A stretch of 49,373 nucleotides of DNA from Asanoa iriomotensis (GTDB lineage: Bacteria > Actinomycetota > Actinomycetes > Mycobacteriales > Micromonosporaceae), in NCBI RefSeq assembly GCF_016862515.1, contig NZ_BONC01000061.1, positions 1 to 49,373 of the forward strand, written 5' to 3'. The position numbers and the translations under genes were made by a program. This document shows, in pieces, positions 17,670 to 26,564 of this stretch. The notes beneath the pieces were generated by a model, which had not been told where the DNA came from, did not search any database, and worked only from the letters and a program-made list of their open reading frames with translations. Each line of letters opens with the position of its first letter. Positions within the stretch are counted from its first letter, which is position 1.

Positions 17670-18014
17670 TCAGCCCCGACGGAAGCGCCGGACCTCCTGC
17701 GGCCAGCCGCAGGCGACCGCGATCTTCGCCGCCCACAACCGGGCCGCGGCCTCGTCGGGTACGTCCACCACGGCGAAGCCGCCGAGGTGCTCCTTGGACT
17801 CGACGAACGGTCCGTCGGTGAACAGGGGCGTGCCGCTGGACGCGTCGACGCTGAACACCGGGGCGGCGTCGTCCAGGCCGCCGGTGAAGACGAAGACCTC
17901 CGCGGCCTTCATCTCCGCGACCAGCGCTCTGACCGCCACGGACTTCGCCCGCAGCTCCTCGTCTGTGTGGTCGGGCACCCACTCGTCGTTGAAAGCGATG
18001 AGGTACTCCGTCAT
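17670..18014 (-). CDS. YCII-related (DGPF domain) protein
   Basis: 114 residues; AAGGAGGAG sits just before the ATG. Starts with the family strand MTEYLIAF and carries GTPLFTDGPFVESKEHLGGF, the DGPF signature. YCII-type proteins are small ferredoxin-like folds, often encoded with sigma factors or hydrolases; no sigma factor is adjacent here. A catalytic role cannot be assigned. Confidence 0.9.
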   Translation of the reverse strand: MTEYLIAFNDEWVPDHTDEELRAKSVAVRALVAEMKAAEVFVFTGGLDDAAPVFSVDASSGTPLFTDGPFVESKEHLGGFAVVDVPDEAAARLWAAKIAVACGWPQEVRRFRRG

Positions 18015-18118
18015 GTCTCCTCCTTACGCGGGTGGGCACCGTGCGTCCACCCGTCACCGTCTCCACGAACGCCCCGCCCCGGATCCGACAGGCCCGGCCG
18101 GAAATTCTGAAGACCTGG

Positions 18119-18138
18119 CGGAGTGAGCACTCACTCCG
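18119..18138. promoter_or_regulatory. TetR autoregulatory operator
   Basis: Inverted repeat of nine bases each side of CA (CGGAGTGAG-CA-CTCACTCCG). It abuts a -10-like TAGGGT at 18140-18145, which is six bases before the ATG, so the transcript is probably leaderless. The site would cover the -35 region, as expected for self-repression. Confidence 0.65.
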
Positions 18139-18151
18139 TTAGGGTGGGTGC

Positions 18152-18766
18152 ATGACCGAGACCGAGACCCGGCGGCGGGCGCCGGGGATGAGCCCCGAGC
18201 AGCGCCGCGAGGCTGTGGTGCGGGCCGCGCTGCCGTTGGTGGCCGAGCACGGTGCCGCGGTGACCACCGCGCAGATCGCCCGGGCCGCCGGCATCGGCGA
18301 GGCGACGATCTTCCGCGTCTTCGACGACAAGCAGGCGGTCCTCGAAGCGGTCGTGGCCGCCGCCCTCGATCCTTCCGTCGTGCTCCAGGAGTTGCGGTCG
18401 ATCTCGCTGGACCAGCCGCTGGCGGTCCGCCTGGTCGACGCCGCCGACGCGCTGGAGGCCCACTTCGCCCGCGTCGGATCCGTGCTGGGCGCACTGCACG
18501 CGACCGGGCACACCGGCCACCGCCGCCCGGCCCCCGCGGCCGCGGCCGCTGATCGGGAGCGGTCGGTCAGCGCCACCTTCGAGGCGGTCACCGAGATCAT
18601 CGAGCCCGACAAGGACCGCCTGCGCCTGCCGGTCGAGACGCTGACCAACGCGTTCCTGGGCCTGCTCTTCCCGGCCCGCGTCGGCGGCCAGAGCGGCCCG
18701 CGCACGGTCGCGATCGAAGACCTGGTCGACGTCTTCCTCTACGGCGCCGTCAAGCCCGAGAGCTAG
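18152..18766 (+). CDS. TetR-family transcriptional regulator
   Basis: 204 residues. The N-terminal DNA-binding part has RREAVVRAALPLVAEHG, then VTTAQIARAAGIGEATIFRVF (helix-turn-helix near 38-57) and DDKQAVLEAVV. The C-terminal half is a divergent ligand-binding helical domain. It is probably self-regulated through the palindrome at 18119-18138. Its neighbour on the other side is the YCII gene; no obvious exporter is adjacent, so its target beyond itself is unknown. Confidence 0.92.
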   Translation: MTETETRRRAPGMSPEQRREAVVRAALPLVAEHGAAVTTAQIARAAGIGEATIFRVFDDKQAVLEAVVAAALDPSVVLQELRSISLDQPLAVRLVDAADALEAHFARVGSVLGALHATGHTGHRRPAPAAAAADRERSVSATFEAVTEIIEPDKDRLRLPVETLTNAFLGLLFPARVGGQSGPRTVAIEDLVDVFLYGAVKPES

Positions 18767-18962
18767 ACGACCTATTCCAGGGGATCCGTGCTATTGCGAG
18801 CCCGTGCGGGATGTGCCTGAGCTTGGGCGGCGGGTTCTAGGAGTTCGAGCCGCGATCCACCAGGTCCGCCGACCCGGTGCTGCGGGCTTCTGGGGTGGAC
18901 GAGGACGACCTTGACGCCGGACCTGGGCGGTGGGCCACCGTTCGCGGGCTGTGATCCCAGAC

Positions 18963-19196
18963 CATGATCATGTGTGGCTCATCTGGAAGGTCGGAGGCCG
19001 CACCGCTGATCGTGTGCACCGGGTCTGGTCGACACGCCGTGTGGGCACACGACCGGCCGCACATGATCACGGCCTGGGCGTCCAGCCGTGCCGACCAGCC
19101 GCACACGATCACGCGGGCGTCTCGTCGTCCCGGTCGGCCGCATCCGATCACGAACCGGCCGTGCCCCGCCGCCGCACCGCACGTGAGGATCCATCA
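18963..19196. repeat. GATC-centred degenerate tandem repeats, ~42-bp spacing
   Basis: The gap 18767-19258 holds no supportable gene. Within it, GATC centres lie at 18965, 19008, 19065, 19107, 19146 and 19188 (spacings 43, 57, 42, 39, 42). On the minus strand the core is TGATCRTGTGCGGCYGGTCG with variation; the first copy includes the perfect palindrome CATGATCATG. The remainder (18767-18960) shows nothing recognisable. Confidence 0.6.
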
Positions 19197-19258
19197 CGAG
19201 TCGAAGACCCCGCCAAAGCTCAACCTACGGCGACCACCGACCGCTCGGCATCGATCGT

Positions 19259-20416
19259 CTAGCGCACCCGGACGCCCGACCGGAAGACCGCTTGGACCTC
19301 GCGGAGCGCGGTGATGTCCGTGGTGGGGTCGCCGGTGACGACCAGCAGGTCCGCGTCGTAACCCGCCGCCACCCGGCCCTTCGTCGCGCCCACGCCGCAG
19401 GCCGCGGCCGCGTCGGCGGTCACCGCGCGCAGCGCCGCTTCCGGCCCGTCGCCGAAGAGCAGGAACATCTCGGCGGCGTACGGGAGCACGTCGTGCGGTT
19501 TCGACGGGTCGATGCCGGCGTCGCTGGTGACGATCATCCGCACCCCGGCGGCGCGCTGCCGCGTGAAGATCGCCGTCAGCGTCGCCGAGATGGCCGCCGT
19601 GCGCGGGGCCACCGGCCGGCCCGGCAGGTAGCCCAGCGTGGCCGAGACCACCGACCGGCTCGCCGCCAGCTTGGCGATCACCGCGTCGTCCGCAGCCGCG
19701 CCGTCCTCGGTGAGGAACGAGCCGTGTTCGATCGTGTCGAAACCCGCGTCCACCGCCGCCGCGATCGCGCCCGCGCTGTGTGCGTGCGCGGCCACCGGCA
19801 GGCCGTGCCGGTGTGCCTCGTCCGCCGCGGCGGCCAACTCCGCCGGCGTGAACTGCGGCAGGTAGGGCTTGGTGCCGAGGGTGATCTCGCCGCCCGTGGC
19901 CAGCACCTTGATCACGTCGACGCCGTGTGCCGCGTGGTCGGCCACCGCGGCCCGGATCGCCGCCTCGCCCGAGACCTCGCCGCCGAGCCACCAGCAGTGG
20001 CCACGCGGGCTGGTCAGGGGCGGGCCGGCGGAGAGCACCAGCGGCCCGGACTCCGGCGACCGGTCCAGCTCCGCCCGCAGGCGGCGGGCCACGTAGCCGC
20101 GGTCGCCGAGATCCCGCACCGTCGTGATGCCGGCGCGCAGCGCCCGGCCGGCGGCGACCCGGGCGCCGGCGAGCAGGTCGTCGTCGGACACCGACCGCAA
20201 CCGGCCGACCGCGTCGTCGCTCGCGTCGAAGACCAGGTGGGTGTGCGCGTCGACCAGGCCCGGCAGCAGGGTGGCGTCACCCAGGTCGAGGACCTCGGTG
20301 TCGGCAGGCGACGCACCGTGCGCCACACCGACCACGGTGCCGGACTCGACGTACACGATGGGGTTCTTGGTGGTTCGGGTCCCGTCGAAGAGGCGGGCGG
20401 CACGGATCGCGAGCAT
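19259..20416 (-). CDS. Amidohydrolase-family metal-dependent hydrolase
   Basis: 385 residues from the ATG at 20416. The metal site is seen as H58 and H60 in LPGLVDAHTHLVFD, the bridging-Lys-type segment DVIKVLATGGE, VAAHAHS, DTIEHGS and TSDAGID. The N-terminal and C-terminal beta parts form the composite sandwich (GYDADLLVVTGDP at the end). The layout resembles prolidase/imidazolonepropionase-like amidohydrolases of broad substrate range; substrate unknown. It begins two bases after the GNAT stop, so the two are coupled. Confidence 0.9.
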   Translation of the reverse strand: MLAIRAARLFDGTRTTKNPIVYVESGTVVGVAHGASPADTEVLDLGDATLLPGLVDAHTHLVFDASDDAVGRLRSVSDDDLLAGARVAAGRALRAGITTVRDLGDRGYVARRLRAELDRSPESGPLVLSAGPPLTSPRGHCWWLGGEVSGEAAIRAAVADHAAHGVDVIKVLATGGEITLGTKPYLPQFTPAELAAAADEAHRHGLPVAAHAHSAGAIAAAVDAGFDTIEHGSFLTEDGAAADDAVIAKLAASRSVVSATLGYLPGRPVAPRTAAISATLTAIFTRQRAAGVRMIVTSDAGIDPSKPHDVLPYAAEMFLLFGDGPEAALRAVTADAAAACGVGATKGRVAAGYDADLLVVTGDPTTDITALREVQAVFRSGVRVR

Positions 20417-20418
20417 CG

Positions 20419-20703
20419 TCAGTCGCTGGCCAGGAGGTCCTGGTATTCCGGGTGCTTGTCGATGTAGCCGGCAATGAACGGGCACTGCGCGTAGACCCGC
20501 AGCCCCCGCGACCGCGCCTCGTCGAGCACCGTGCGGGCCAGCTTGCTGCCCAGGCCCTTGCCCTCGAAGCGGGGGTCGATCTCGGTGTGGGTGAAGGTGA
20601 TCGCGCCGTCGCGCAGACGGTACGCGGAGAAGCCCGCCACCTCGCCGTCGGCGGAGATCTCGAAGCGGTGTTTGCCGGGATTGTCGTTGACCACTGATTC
20701 CAC
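20419..20703 (-). CDS. Small GNAT-family N-acetyltransferase (YjdJ/NATD1-like)
   Basis: 94 residues. Small N-terminal strand pair (HRFEISADGEVAGFSAYRL), then ITFTHTEIDPRFEGKGLGS (acetyl-CoA pyrophosphate loop) and VYAQCPFIAGYIDKHPEY, which is diagnostic of the short GNAT subfamily. It lacks the usual N-terminal helices of larger GNATs. Acceptor unknown. It is transcribed ahead of the amidohydrolase. Confidence 0.92.
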   Translation of the reverse strand: MESVVNDNPGKHRFEISADGEVAGFSAYRLRDGAITFTHTEIDPRFEGKGLGSKLARTVLDEARSRGLRVYAQCPFIAGYIDKHPEYQDLLASD

Positions 20704-20720
20704 GCCTACAGTTCTACCTC

Positions 20721-21638
20721 GTGATCAGTCCACTGCGATCCCTGCTCGCTCCCGCCGACGTCGCCGCGTTGGTCGCCGACGCCTACGGCCTCCGGGTGGA
20801 CGCCGTCGCGCTGCTGCGCACCCTCGTCAACGACGTCTACCGGGTCGAAACCGGCCATGGCCCGCTGGTGTTCAAGCTCTACCGGCACGGCCGCGACGTG
20901 AGCGAGGTCGCATGGGAGGCACGCCTCGCTGCTGACCTGCACGACCGCGGGGTGCCGATCGTCCGCGCCGTGCCCCGCGAGCACGGCGAGCCGGCGGGCA
21001 CCCTCGCCGCGCCCGAGGGGGAGCGGGCCTACCTGCTCTGGGAATGGGCACCGGGGGCGCTGCCGGGCGCGGCGTTCGACGACCGGCTCGCTGCCGGGTT
21101 CGGCCGGACCGTCGCCGCCTTCCACGCCGCCGCCGACGCGGGCGGCCCACAGCCGGCGCCCGTCCGCCGCGGTGTGCTCGGCCCGGTCCTCGACGACCTG
21201 CGTGCGGTGGTCGAGCCCGCCGACCGCGAACTGCTCGACGTGCTCGCGGCCGCGTTCCCCGAGAAGATCGTCGCCGAGGACCTCGACCGCGGGATCTGCC
21301 ACGGCGACGTCTCGCTCGACAACGTGCATCTCGACGGCGGCCGGCTGGTGCTCTACGACCTCGACCGTGCGGCCGACGACTACCGCGCCGCCGACCTGAC
21401 CGGCGTCGCGACCACGCCCTGGTGGCCGGCGTTCCTCGCGGGCTACCGCACCGTGCGCCCGTTCGGCGACGCGGACCTCGCGGCCCTGCCCTGGCTCACG
21501 GTGCGCGACCTGATCGCCAACCTGCATTTCCACCTGGTCGACAAACCCACGTTCCGGGGCACGGACTCGATCGGCGAAGGCTGGGCCGACCGCGAGCTGT
21601 CCGCCCTGCGTGCAGCCGCCGGACGCCTCCTCGCTTAG
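20721..21638 (+). CDS. Aminoglycoside phosphotransferase-family (kinase-like) protein
   Basis: 305 residues starting with GTG. Kinase-like fold: Lys in LVFKLYRH (N lobe), catalytic loop HGDVSLDN at 194-201, metal-binding YDLDR at about 212-216. These resemble the APH/choline-kinase family of small-molecule kinases. A resistance role should not be assumed: many members phosphorylate metabolites such as homoserine or sugars. It is divergent from the GNAT gene with 17 bp between the starts. Confidence 0.88.
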   Translation: MISPLRSLLAPADVAALVADAYGLRVDAVALLRTLVNDVYRVETGHGPLVFKLYRHGRDVSEVAWEARLAADLHDRGVPIVRAVPREHGEPAGTLAAPEGERAYLLWEWAPGALPGAAFDDRLAAGFGRTVAAFHAAADAGGPQPAPVRRGVLGPVLDDLRAVVEPADRELLDVLAAAFPEKIVAEDLDRGICHGDVSLDNVHLDGGRLVLYDLDRAADDYRAADLTGVATTPWWPAFLAGYRTVRPFGDADLAALPWLTVRDLIANLHFHLVDKPTFRGTDSIGEGWADRELSALRAAAGRLLA

Positions 21639-21672
21639 TCCGGGGTGGACCGCGTTCCGTACCCTTGGCCGG

Positions 21673-22008
21673 GTGAATATGCGACGAACGACCGTGAGCC
21701 TTCTCGCGGCGCTCGCCCTCGGCGGCGCCCTCCTCGCCGGCTGCAGCTCCGAAGGAGCCTCCACCAACTGCGGCCTCGACCAGTGCACCGTCACCTTTGA
21801 CCGGGGTGTCCAGGGCAACGCCAGCATCCTCGGTGTGGAGGCCAAGTTCGTGCAGGCCGACGCCAACACCGTCACCCTCGAGGTGGCCGGTGAGCAGATC
21901 TCGTTGACCACCGGCGGCCAGGCCGTCGACGTCGGCGGCCTGCAGGTCTCGCTGTCGTCCATCACCGACAACGAGGTGTCCGTCCAGATCGCGCGCAACC
22001 CCGGCTGA
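21673..22008 (+). CDS. Small lipoprotein of unknown function
   Basis: 111 residues from the GTG; an ATG two codons on is the alternative. A -10-like TACCCT at 21660-21665 lies just ahead, suggesting a leaderless message. A short signal sequence ends in the lipobox LLAGC, followed by SSEGASTNCGLDQC, so the protein is likely anchored outside by a diacylglyceryl Cys. The rest is a predicted small beta fold with repeated valine-rich strands. Two Cys in the mature start (NCGLDQC) may pair. Function unknown. Confidence 0.82.
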   Translation: MNMRRTTVSLLAALALGGALLAGCSSEGASTNCGLDQCTVTFDRGVQGNASILGVEAKFVQADANTVTLEVAGEQISLTTGGQAVDVGGLQVSLSSITDNEVSVQIARNPG

Positions 22009-22026
22009 CGTTTGAAAAGCTGACGT

Positions 22027-22045
22027 GGCGGTCACATTGACCGCC
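22027..22045. promoter_or_regulatory. Inverted repeat touching a start codon
   Basis: GGCGGTCA, then CAT, then TGACCGCC; the ATG of the DUF1206 gene follows directly at 22046. It could be an operator, or an mRNA hairpin that controls translation start. No other ribosome site is obvious. Confidence 0.4.
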
Positions 22046-22867
22046 ATGTCAGCAGTCAGTCGCGCGGAGGCCACCGCCTCCAAGGCCGCCAACAACCCGG
22101 CCCTCGAAGCTCTCACCCGGGCCGGTTTCATCGGCTACGGGATCGTCCACCTGCTGTTCGCCTGGCTGGCGCTGCAGATCGCGTTCGGCAAGCCGGCCGC
22201 CGAGGGCGACCAGTCCGGCGCGCTGATGACGCTCGCGCAGCAGCCGATGGGCAAGGTCCTCGTCGTCGCCATCGCGGTCGGGCTGCTCGCCATGGCGATC
22301 TGGCAGCTCTCCGAGGCGCTGATCGGTCACCACGACGAGCAGGGCAAGCGGCGGGTCCTCGAACGGATCGCGTCGGCGTTCCGCACGATCGTCTACGCCT
22401 ACTTCGCGTACACCGCCTGGAAGGTCTTCAAGGGGTCGCCGGCCTCGTCCGCCGACACCCAGCAGCAGAAGACGCAGGACCTGCTGGGCAGCGGCGGCGG
22501 GCGGGCCGTCGTGATCATCGCGGGTCTGGCACTGGCCGGGCTCGGCATCGGGCTCGTGGTCTACGGGTTCAAGAAGGCGTTCAAGCGCCACCTCAAGACC
22601 GGGCAGATGGCGCCGAAGACCCGCCAGGTCGCGCTCCGGCTCGGGACGGCCGGCTACGCCGCCAAGGGCGTCGCGTACGGCATCGCCGGCGTGTTGTTCG
22701 TCGTCGCGGCGGCCACCTACGACCCGTCGAAGGCGCGCGGCCTCGACGCCGCCCTCGAAACCCTGCGCGGCCAGGCGTACGGCGCTATCCTCCTCACTCT
22801 GATCGCTGTCGGAATTGCCGCTTTTGCGCTGTTCTGCTTCCTGCAGTCGAAGTACCGCAAGGTCTGA
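22046..22867 (+). CDS. DUF1206-domain membrane protein
   Basis: 273 residues. Three repeats of a two-span unit: first beginning TRAGFIGYGIVHLLFAWLAL (about 30-49), second around ASAFRTIVYAYFAYTAWKVF, third LRLGTAGYAAKGVAYGIAGV. About six membrane spans, with the conserved Gly-Tyr pairs of DUF1206. Function unknown in the family; it is widespread in actinobacteria and cyanobacteria. A short C-terminal tail ends in YRKV. It opens a run of small envelope-protein genes. Confidence 0.93.
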   Translation: MSAVSRAEATASKAANNPALEALTRAGFIGYGIVHLLFAWLALQIAFGKPAAEGDQSGALMTLAQQPMGKVLVVAIAVGLLAMAIWQLSEALIGHHDEQGKRRVLERIASAFRTIVYAYFAYTAWKVFKGSPASSADTQQQKTQDLLGSGGGRAVVIIAGLALAGLGIGLVVYGFKKAFKRHLKTGQMAPKTRQVALRLGTAGYAAKGVAYGIAGVLFVVAAATYDPSKARGLDAALETLRGQAYGAILLTLIAVGIAAFALFCFLQSKYRKV

Positions 22868-22991
22868 CAGACTGATCATCGGATATGTCCGTTCCGCGGT
22901 GTATCCACCACGCACCTGTGACTCGCACCGGACACGAGGATTGACCGGCGCGGGCGCGGGGCATACGAAAGCCTCGTGAGAGGAGGCCGCG

Positions 22992-23456
22992 ATGGTCGAC
23001 GCACGCAACGCCGCCGCACCGCCCCGTGCCGACGCCGACCCGTCGACGGGGGAGCTGGTGCAGCGCGCCACCGAACAGATGTCCCGGCTCGTCCGTGACG
23101 AGCTGGCGCTGGCCAAGGCCGAGCTGACGCAGAAGGCCAAGCACGCCGGCATCGGCGCCGGGCTCTTCGGGGGCGCCGCCGGCCTCGCCTACTTCGGCAT
23201 CGCGGTGCTGATCGCCACCGCCGTGATCGCCATCGACATCGTGCTGCCGCTCTGGCTGGCGGCGCTGGCCGTCGGTGGCTTCCTGCTGATCCTCGCCGGC
23301 CTCTTCGCGGTGGTCGGCCGCGGCCAGGTCAAGCGGGCCACGCCGCCCGTGCCGGCCGACGTCACCGAGGGTCTCAAGGCCGACCTCCAGACCGTCAAGG
23401 ACGGTTTCCGGAACAATGGGAACGGCCACCGCAGCGGCGGAGGTGCTTCGCGATGA
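22992..23456 (+). CDS. Actinobacterial Holin-X/phage-holin-3-6-like membrane protein
   Basis: 154 residues; GAGAGGAGG sits just before the ATG. The amphipathic start (STGELVQRATEQMSRLVRDE, then LALAKAELTQKAKHAG) and the two following spans (about 52-72, 82-105) are the hallmark of this family. Despite the name, these are chromosomal envelope proteins in actinobacteria; nothing nearby is phage-derived. Its stop overlaps the next gene's start (ATGA). Confidence 0.88.
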   Translation: MVDARNAAAPPRADADPSTGELVQRATEQMSRLVRDELALAKAELTQKAKHAGIGAGLFGGAAGLAYFGIAVLIATAVIAIDIVLPLWLAALAVGGFLLILAGLFAVVGRGQVKRATPPVPADVTEGLKADLQTVKDGFRNNGNGHRSGGGASR

Positions 23457-23803
23457 CGGCATCGGGCAACGGTCACGGCCACAGCAACGGCAGCACGTCG
23501 TCCGACCCGGCCGAGCTCCGGGCGGAGATCCGGCGCACGCGCGCCGAGCTGGGCGAGACCGTCCAGCTGCTGGCCGCCAAGGCCGACGTCAAGGCGCGGA
23601 TGAGGAGCTCGGCGTCGCAGGCCCGCGACCGGTTCCGGGCCCGGGCCAGCACCACGGCGGCGCGGATGCGGGACACCAACGGCGGCCGGTCGGGGGGCCA
23701 GGCCGGCCTGCGCCCCAATCCGGTGCCGGTAGCCACGCTGATCGGCGTCGCGGCGAGTGCCGTGGCTGTCATCCTGTTGGTGATGCGTAGGCGTCGCCGC
23801 TGA
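23453..23803 (+). CDS. DUF3618-domain protein
   Basis: 116 residues. The core DPAELRAEIRRTRAELGETV followed by QLLAAKADVKARMRSS is the DUF3618 amphipathic helix, and a C-terminal span (LIGVAASAVAVILLVM) is followed by RRRRR. It is co-translated with the Holin-X gene. Together they look like a membrane-surface pair of unknown role, widely conserved in actinomycetes. Confidence 0.9.
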   Translation: MTASGNGHGHSNGSTSSDPAELRAEIRRTRAELGETVQLLAAKADVKARMRSSASQARDRFRARASTTAARMRDTNGGRSGGQAGLRPNPVPVATLIGVAASAVAVILLVMRRRRR

Positions 23804-23840
23804 GTCAGGGCGCGCCACAGGTTCTACGGGGGGAACCAAA

Positions 23841-24113
23841 GTGTCCAAGCAGATCAGCAAGGCCAACTACAAACCCGCGTCGATCGTGCTCGGGCTCGCG
23901 GCGGGCACGCTGTCCGGCATGGTGTTCCAGCGGGTCTGGTCCATGACCATGCACAGCTCCGCGCCGCACGCGATCGACGAGGACCGCGGCTGGGGCGAGA
24001 TCCTGCTGGCGGCCGCGCTGCAGGGCGCGATCGTGGCGATGATCCGGGCGTCGATCGACCGGGCGGGCGCGACCGGCGTCCGTAAGTTCACCGGCCACTG
24101 GCCACACGACTAA
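23841..24113 (+). CDS. DUF4235-domain membrane protein
   Basis: 90 residues. Two spans, with the family motif KPASIVLGLAAGTLSGMVFQ, and WGEILLAAALQGAIVAMIRA. It follows DUF3618 by 37 bp; GGGGGG in the gap serves as the ribosome site. Commonly encoded with DUF3618 and Holin-X genes in actinobacteria. Function unknown. Confidence 0.88.
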   Translation: MSKQISKANYKPASIVLGLAAGTLSGMVFQRVWSMTMHSSAPHAIDEDRGWGEILLAAALQGAIVAMIRASIDRAGATGVRKFTGHWPHD

Positions 24114-24137
24114 CGCGGCAGGAGGGCTCGGGATGAG

Positions 24138-24143
24138 TAGCAT
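24138..24143 (+). promoter_or_regulatory. Probable -10 box of lprG (leaderless)
   Basis: TAGCAT lies six bases before the lprG ATG, so transcription should begin at or very near the start codon. No conventional ribosome site separates them. Confidence 0.45.
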
Positions 24144-24149
24144 CCCGGT

Positions 24150-24851
24150 ATGCGCCCTCCCCGCACATTCATCATTGCCGTCCTCTTGGCGGCGCTGGCC
24201 TCGGTCAGCGCCTGTGGCGACGACGGCGACGGCAACGCCGCCGCGGGCGACCCCAACCTGCCCGCGGCCTCGACGCTGCTGCCGGCCGCGGCCGCCAAGA
24301 TGCGCACGATCACGTCGGCCGCGTTCGACATCACGACCGAAGGGGACACCGGCGCGCTGCCGATCAAGTCCGCCAAGGGCGCGATCGACAACACCGGCAC
24401 GGCTCAGGGCACCGCGACGCTGGAGCAGGTCGGCATGCCGATCGAGCTGCAGTTCGTGGCCAAGGACGGCTTCATCTACGTCAACGGCCTGACCGGCGGC
24501 TGGCAGAAGATCCCGCTGGCCCAGGCCGCCGCGCTCTACGACCCGACCGCGATCCTCGATCCGGCCAAGGGCATCGGCGCGGTGCTCTCGTCCGCACAGG
24601 GCACCACGAAGGGCAAGGAGACCCTGGACGGTGCCGAGCACTACGTGGTCGACGCGACCTTCAACGGCGGCGCGATGGCCGGCCTGGTGCCGGGCGTGAG
24701 CGGCGACGTGCAGGGCACCGTCTGGATCGGCGTCGCGGACTCGCTGGTCCGCCAGCTCCGGTTCGTCGTGCCCGGCGACGGCAAGGGCACCGTGACCATC
24801 AAGTTCAGCGACTTCGACAAGCCCGTCGATGTCACCGTCCCCGCCGTCTAG
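24150..24851 (+). CDS. lprG: LppX/LprAFG-family lipoprotein, LprG-like
   Basis: 233 residues. Signal sequence ends in SVSAC (C22 the lipidation site). The mature protein has the LppX/LprG pattern: helix [18 protein letters not shown], then [38 protein letters not shown] and a final [17 protein letters not shown]. In mycobacteria LprG binds triacylated lipids in a cavity and works with the P55 exporter to move lipids outward. The next gene is a P55-like exporter overlapping by 23 bp, so the pair is conserved here. Confidence 0.93.
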   Translation: MRPPRTFIIAVLLAALASVSACGDDGDGNAAAGDPNLPAASTLLPAAAAKMRTITSAAFDITTEGDTGALPIKSAKGAIDNTGTAQGTATLEQVGMPIELQFVAKDGFIYVNGLTGGWQKIPLAQAAALYDPTAILDPAKGIGAVLSSAQGTTKGKETLDGAEHYVVDATFNGGAMAGLVPGVSGDVQGTVWIGVADSLVRQLRFVVPGDGKGTVTIKFSDFDKPVDVTVPAV

Positions 24852-26397
24852 GCGCAGCCGCCTCGCCCTGTCCGCGGGCGGGGTGGCGGTGCTGCTGGCG
24901 GCCCTCGACGCGTACGTGGTCGTGACGCTGCTCGTCGAGATCATGAAAGACCTGGCCGTGCCGGTGAACCGGCTGGAGCGGATCACCCCGGTGGTCACCT
25001 GCTACCTGCTCGGCTATGTCGCCGGCATGCCGCTGCTCGGCCGCCTCTCCGACCGCTACGGCCGGCGCCTGGTGATCCAGGTCTGCCTGGCCGGCTTCGC
25101 CGTGGGCTCGCTGGTCGCCGCGCTCGCACCCGGCCTGGTCACGCTGGCCATCGGGCGCGCGGTGCAGGGGCTGGCCGGCGGCGCGCTGCTGCCGGTCACG
25201 ATGGCGTTGGCCGCGGACCTCGTGGTCCGCCAGCGCCCGCTGGCGCTCGGCCTGGTCGGCGCCGCGCAGGAGTTGGGCAGCGTGCTGGGCCCGCTCTACG
25301 GCGCCCTGATCGCCGCGGTCGCCGGCTGGCGCGGCGTCTTCTGGATCAACCTGCCGCTGGCCGCGCTCGTCGCCTTCGCGGTGCACCGCGGCCTGCCCGG
25401 CCGCCACGACGAACGGCGGGAACGCCAACCCGTCGACGTGGTCGGCGGCCTGCTGTTGGCCGTGGCGCTGGGGCTGCTCGTGGTGGCCCTCTACAACCCC
25501 GACCCGCAACGCGCCGTGCTGCCGAGTTGGGGCCTGCCGACGCTGGGCGCCGCGGCCGCGGTGGGCGTCGTGTTCGTCGTCTGGGAGGCCAAGGCCCGCA
25601 CGCGGCTGCTCGACCCGGTCGGTGCCCTGCTGCGCCCGTTCTCGGCCGCGTTGGTGGCCAACCTGCTGGCCGGCGCCGCGCTCATGGTCACGCTCGTCGA
25701 CGTGCAGCTGTTCGCGCAGACCGCGCTCGGCCGCGACGGCCTCGACGGCGCGCTGGTGCTGACCCGGTTCCTGGTCGCGCTGCCGGTCGGCGCCGTGCTC
25801 GGCGGGCTGCTCACGCGGCGGCTCGGCGAGCGCGTGGTGACCTTCGCCGGTCTGGCATTGGCCGCGGTCGCGTACCTGTTGATCGCGAACTGGCCCGCGG
25901 ACCTCGCGGCGGCGCGGTTCGGGCCATTGCCCCGGATGGATACCGACCTCGTGCTCGCGGGTCTCGGACTCGGGCTGGTCATCGCGCCGCTATCGGCGGC
26001 GGTGCTGCGCGCGGTGCCCAGTGCGCAACATGGAATCGCTTCGGCCGCGGCGGTGGTCGCCCGAACGGTGGGGATGCTCGTCGGTTTGGCCGCGCTGACC
26101 GGCTGGGGTCTGCACCGTTTCCAGGAGCTGACCGCCGACCTCGTGCCACCGCTCGGGTTCGGTGTGGACGCCGCGACGCAGGCGCGCCGCATGGCCGACT
26201 ACCAGGCCGCGGTCGCGGCGGCGCTGCGCCAGGAATACCGCGAGATCTTCCTGGCCACGGCCGTGCTCTGCGGGCTGGGAGCGCTCGTGGCGCTCGCGCT
26301 GGCAGGGCGACACGTCGATGCGCCTGAGCCGGTCGTGGCCATTCCGGTATCGAACTCCGACGCCGCAGATCACATGTCGGAGAAATTCGTCGGGTAG
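24829..26397 (+). CDS. MFS exporter, P55-like
   Basis: 522 residues, about 14 spans. Shares the start seen in mycobacterial P55: [40 protein letters not shown], the MFS loop SDRYGRR, and [11 protein letters not shown]. It overlaps the lprG gene by 23 bp, which supports joint lipid or drug export. A 40-residue amphipathic insert near residue 440 ([20 protein letters not shown]) probably faces outside. The C-terminal tail is variable and acidic. Confidence 0.94.
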   Translation: MSPSPPSRRSRLALSAGGVAVLLAALDAYVVVTLLVEIMKDLAVPVNRLERITPVVTCYLLGYVAGMPLLGRLSDRYGRRLVIQVCLAGFAVGSLVAALAPGLVTLAIGRAVQGLAGGALLPVTMALAADLVVRQRPLALGLVGAAQELGSVLGPLYGALIAAVAGWRGVFWINLPLAALVAFAVHRGLPGRHDERRERQPVDVVGGLLLAVALGLLVVALYNPDPQRAVLPSWGLPTLGAAAAVGVVFVVWEAKARTRLLDPVGALLRPFSAALVANLLAGAALMVTLVDVQLFAQTALGRDGLDGALVLTRFLVALPVGAVLGGLLTRRLGERVVTFAGLALAAVAYLLIANWPADLAAARFGPLPRMDTDLVLAGLGLGLVIAPLSAAVLRAVPSAQHGIASAAAVVARTVGMLVGLAALTGWGLHRFQELTADLVPPLGFGVDAATQARRMADYQAAVAAALRQEYREIFLATAVLCGLGALVALALAGRHVDAPEPVVAIPVSNSDAADHMSEKFVG

Positions 26398-26564
26398 GCT
26401 ATGCGGAGTTTTTCGGTACGTGGTTTGCTGGTCCCCGCTGTTGATGAGACATCGGGGTTGAGAGACCTCCTTCGTTGAGATGGAGGCCGACTCAGGCGCC
26501 GCTGCTCGAAAACGGCCAACCGGCCGCACGGCGTTCGGCCGCCAGTTTCGACAAGGAGATACAC

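Noticed and set aside
18963-19196. CRISPR array
   Set aside because: Repeats are degenerate, spacing varies from 39 to 57, and there are no unique spacers of constant length or cas genes.
20721-21638. Aminoglycoside-resistance gene
   Set aside because: Motifs only show the general APH kinase fold; no resistance-specific sequence or mobile context.
22992-23456. Prophage holin
   Set aside because: The name is inherited; neighbours are conserved envelope genes and no lysin, capsid or tail genes are present.
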